64,000 nt of DNA, taken from NCBI RefSeq assembly GCF_040807025.1, contig NC_090943.1, positions 28,177,213-28,241,212 of the forward strand, in the 5' to 3' direction. Below the pieces are notes generated by a model that was given only the letters and a program-made list of their open reading frames with translations, made no database searches and had not been told where the DNA came from. Source of the DNA: Struthio camelus (taxonomy: Eukaryota; Chordata; Aves; Struthioniformes; Struthionidae). Every line of letters starts with the position of its first letter. Positions within the stretch are counted from its first letter, which is position 1. A program made the translations under genes and the position numbers. Shown piece by piece: positions 61,387 through 64,000 of the stretch.

Positions 61387-62549
61387 CCCTTCTAGATTTA
61401 CAAATGGAAAATTATTGGTTAAATTATAAGCTGGAGAAATAAGGTAGGAGGTTGCTTCAATGGAATCACAAATTTTAGAAGGGTTTTCTTCTAAAATCAG
61501 AAATTTTCTCACTTAATTTTTTTCTACATACTTCATTGCTGATACAAAGAGTAAAAATAGATGAATGTCAGTCAGTATGCTAGGGAAGTATCAGTGATCT
61601 TTTGTTTTATGGTCTTTTCTATTACCTGATGAGTTAAAAGTGCTAAAACAAAGAACAGGAGCCATTTATAAATATCATGGAACATTCCTGGGCATCATTT
61701 TCATAAACTTTTTGAGTCCGATTAATAGAAAAACTAGGCAAACAGTCTATATGTCGCATTGGAATGCTGTGACTTAAGTAGCCTTTGGATTAAAATAACA
61801 CAGAAAGATGGTTTTAGTTAAAACACATGAGACTGAGTTTTTCTTTCCAGGCCAAATCTATCTCATCCTCCATCGAGTTCAATAGATTTGTTCCTATTTA
61901 CATGAGGGGGATTTGACTCTATATTCCTTGGAGACCTGAATTTTCAATATTCACATTTTCTTTGCCTTTCTTCCCATCCAGTCTTCTGTTTTCAAAACTA
62001 TAGACGTGTCATAACTTTCTCTGTCTCTACTGCAGAGCCCTCTCTTGGTACACTCTAAGATCATGCTTGCTTTTTCCATATCACATCATGTTTGTGACTC
62101 TTGCCTATCTTGTGATGAACTCATGTACCTTGGTCTTTTTCTTTGCTGTTTCAACTAATGAGCTTCTCCCACTTAGAGCAAAAATTTTCATTAGTTCTTA
62201 AATTTGTAGCATTGCATGTATTATTGTCACATTTCATTTCATTTTTATTATTTTTGTCCTCTGGCTCATCTAGTTTCTGCAGCAGAATATTCTGTTCTTT
62301 TTCTGTATTCACAGTATCTTCCACCTTGTGTCATAAGCCAATTTTTTTCCCTCACTTCTAATGGGGCCAGGGTCATTCATAAAAATGGTAAATGTGCTGG
62401 GTCACAATAGGATTCTGCACAAAGACGCTCTAGATGAGCTCTTTTTCTGCCAGTATGATTTTCCTACTGCTATGCTGTCAGCCTTAATTCCTCAAGAAAT
62501 GCTGACAGCTACTTCTGGCAGTCCATCTTCAGTTCCTGCAGTCCAGCAG

Positions 62550-62554
<5 letters not shown>

Positions 62555-62594
<40 letters not shown>
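62555..62594. repeat. (TG)20 microsatellite
   Basis: Twenty perfect TG units. It is complementary to the (AC)17 array about 1.2 kb to the left. Confidence 0.97.
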
Positions 62595-62596
<2 letters not shown>

Positions 62597-64000
62597 CAGA
62601 ACTGGCTGGAAGGAAACAGAGACTTGGTCAGGGTGCTTTAGCAGAACTACAGAGCCAAAACACAAGAGTCTGATTCGGCTCTCGCAAGTCTTGCATTTTT
62701 AGTTCAAATGAAAAAAATTGTGTTTGCACCTCTCATATCTGTTTCTTTGCCATCCATTACTTTTGATGCTAAATATTCCAAGCCTTTTTTTCCCTTCTAA
62801 TAGTCACAAATGCTGGTTTTATATAAAGGTTGACCTTTACTTCATTACTGGTTATGAGAGTTCTGAGAATGTATTTGCTTAGCTCCTAGATGCCCACAGG
62901 GACTTCACGCAGAAATAGGTTGTGGTTCTGGAAACTGCACAAGAGGAAGAGAAAAGTCTAGCTCAAGGTATTTTGATTTCACTTGCTGATCTCCAGGGGG
63001 AGGAATCCTTCTCATCTCTTCTGGATGGAGAATCAAAGAAGATGCCTCACTTTGCATGTGGAAAGGTCATTAAAGCTGATTAACCCAGCCTGAAAGCTCT
63101 AAAATATTCAGGGAAAAATAAAATAAGACTAGGTGGGAGTGTCTTAATAGAGGGTTTCAAAAGTGGTAAATATAATTATTGCCTGAAACGTATCACTTTT
63201 GACAAAATTAATTTCCAGTTGAAAACTGGGCGAGGAAAAAAAACACTCATAAAATGTTCTGGTTTTTACAATATCAAAATGGAATATTTTGATCTTTACA
63301 TTTTGAAATAGCTTTTTAAAAACTTTTTAAAATGTATATTATAACATATTGGCTACTCATTCTGACCACTTTGCAATTTATTTCAATTGAGGAAGATATG
63401 ACTTATATGGAGTCAGATTTCACTGATGCATCTCATTTATCTAGGGTTATGTATCAATCTCTCTTTCTTGTATGCAAGAGGAGCTGATAAAGCAGAGCGT
63501 GTTTGCCTGCTCACATCAGGAAATGCCTCTCGGTCAGCACTCCCCCTAAAAGCCCTTTCCTTGAGTGTTTCTGAGATCTCTACACCCACAGCTGGGACTG
63601 GAGGTTGTTCTGGCTTCTGCTGAGCTGGCTTAGAAGGTTGCAGTCTCTCCTCAGCTTGTCACCTGCCCGCCACCTCTTCAGATCTGCTGCTACAACTGCA
63701 ACCATAAGCACTGCCTACCCTGGTTCCACAAGAAGTGTTTATTTGGAGAGAATGGCAGTAAGGACAGAAAAGTGTGAATTTATCACAAAACTGAAGAGCG
63801 TTTAGCATGCTACCTCTCCCTCTTGTAATGCAGTCCAAGCAAGTCTTTGCTGCTAAACAACAACTGATAAAAGCAGATAAACAACTCCATCTCCTCCTTA
63901 GTGTGAAGCTTCGGCGCTCCCAGTGCAAAGCATAAAGTCACTGCATGATGCCACTGAGAACAGTGGAAATTTTGTACAGTCACACTTGGAAGAATTAAAT

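Larger units (their letters stand above)
59176..64000. other. AT-rich non-coding stretch at the right edge
   Basis: No exon, RNA gene or transposon is recognised apart from the two dinucleotide arrays. A pyrimidine-rich, slightly GC-richer patch lies at about 63480-63730. Frames there (65-89 codons on both strands) resemble no family I know. A direct AT-rich repeat (caatatgcaaatat, caatatacaaatat) marks the junction with CR1 at about 59177-59206. Confidence 0.55.

Noticed and set aside
61306..62702. Frames with runs of Cys-Val
   Set aside because: These are translations of the (AC) and (TG) microsatellites.

Overview
The window looks like vertebrate nuclear DNA, most probably from a bird. 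The main evidence is the repeat content. Every interspersed repeat I can recognise is a CR1 LINE: no poly(A) tail, a 3' end of tandem 8-bp ATTCTGTG units, and severe 5' truncation. I recognise no SINEs, L1 elements or DNA transposons, and CR1 covers only about 4 kb of 64 kb. That low, CR1-only load fits avian genomes. Turtles and crocodilians also carry CR1 and are not formally excluded.

Layout. (1) Positions 1 to 1.84 kb are AT-rich, with a perfect inverted repeat at the very edge and a possible minus-strand exon near 1.4-1.65 kb. (2) About 1.85-2.63 kb is a strong CpG island, the only clear promoter in the window. It carries a ZNF143/STAF-type site, a YY1/ETS-type site and a GC box. On the minus strand it has a short ATG-plus-splice-donor first-exon candidate, so the main gene probably runs leftward out of the window. 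(3) From 2.7 to 45.3 kb the DNA is AT-rich and non-coding by every sign I can read. It holds small tandem repeats, homopolymers, several perfect short palindromes, a 96-bp CR1 3' end (33.69 kb) and a three-unit CR1 tail (13.88 kb). (4) 45.32-46.32 kb is an old, decayed CR1 on the minus strand whose middle 505 bp are almost identical to the CR1 near 57 kb. (5) 46.3-56.1 kb is mostly anonymous, with an exon-like segment behind a strong splice acceptor (49.85 kb) and an isolated CpG-rich patch (52.2 kb). (6) 56.10-59.18 kb is a long CR1 on the minus strand with endonuclease and reverse transcriptase regions, broken by at least two stops and three frameshifts. (7) 59.2-64 kb is anonymous apart from a (CA)17 and a (TG)20 tract.

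I find no intact protein-coding gene, no operon-like arrangement, no CRISPR array, and no rRNA or tRNA gene that I could recognise by eye. The right-hand 61 kb is either a gene desert or one very large intron; the sequence alone does not decide. I found no convincing new biological system. The best leads are the conversion-like patch shared by the two CR1 copies and the promoter with its unresolved leftward transcript.
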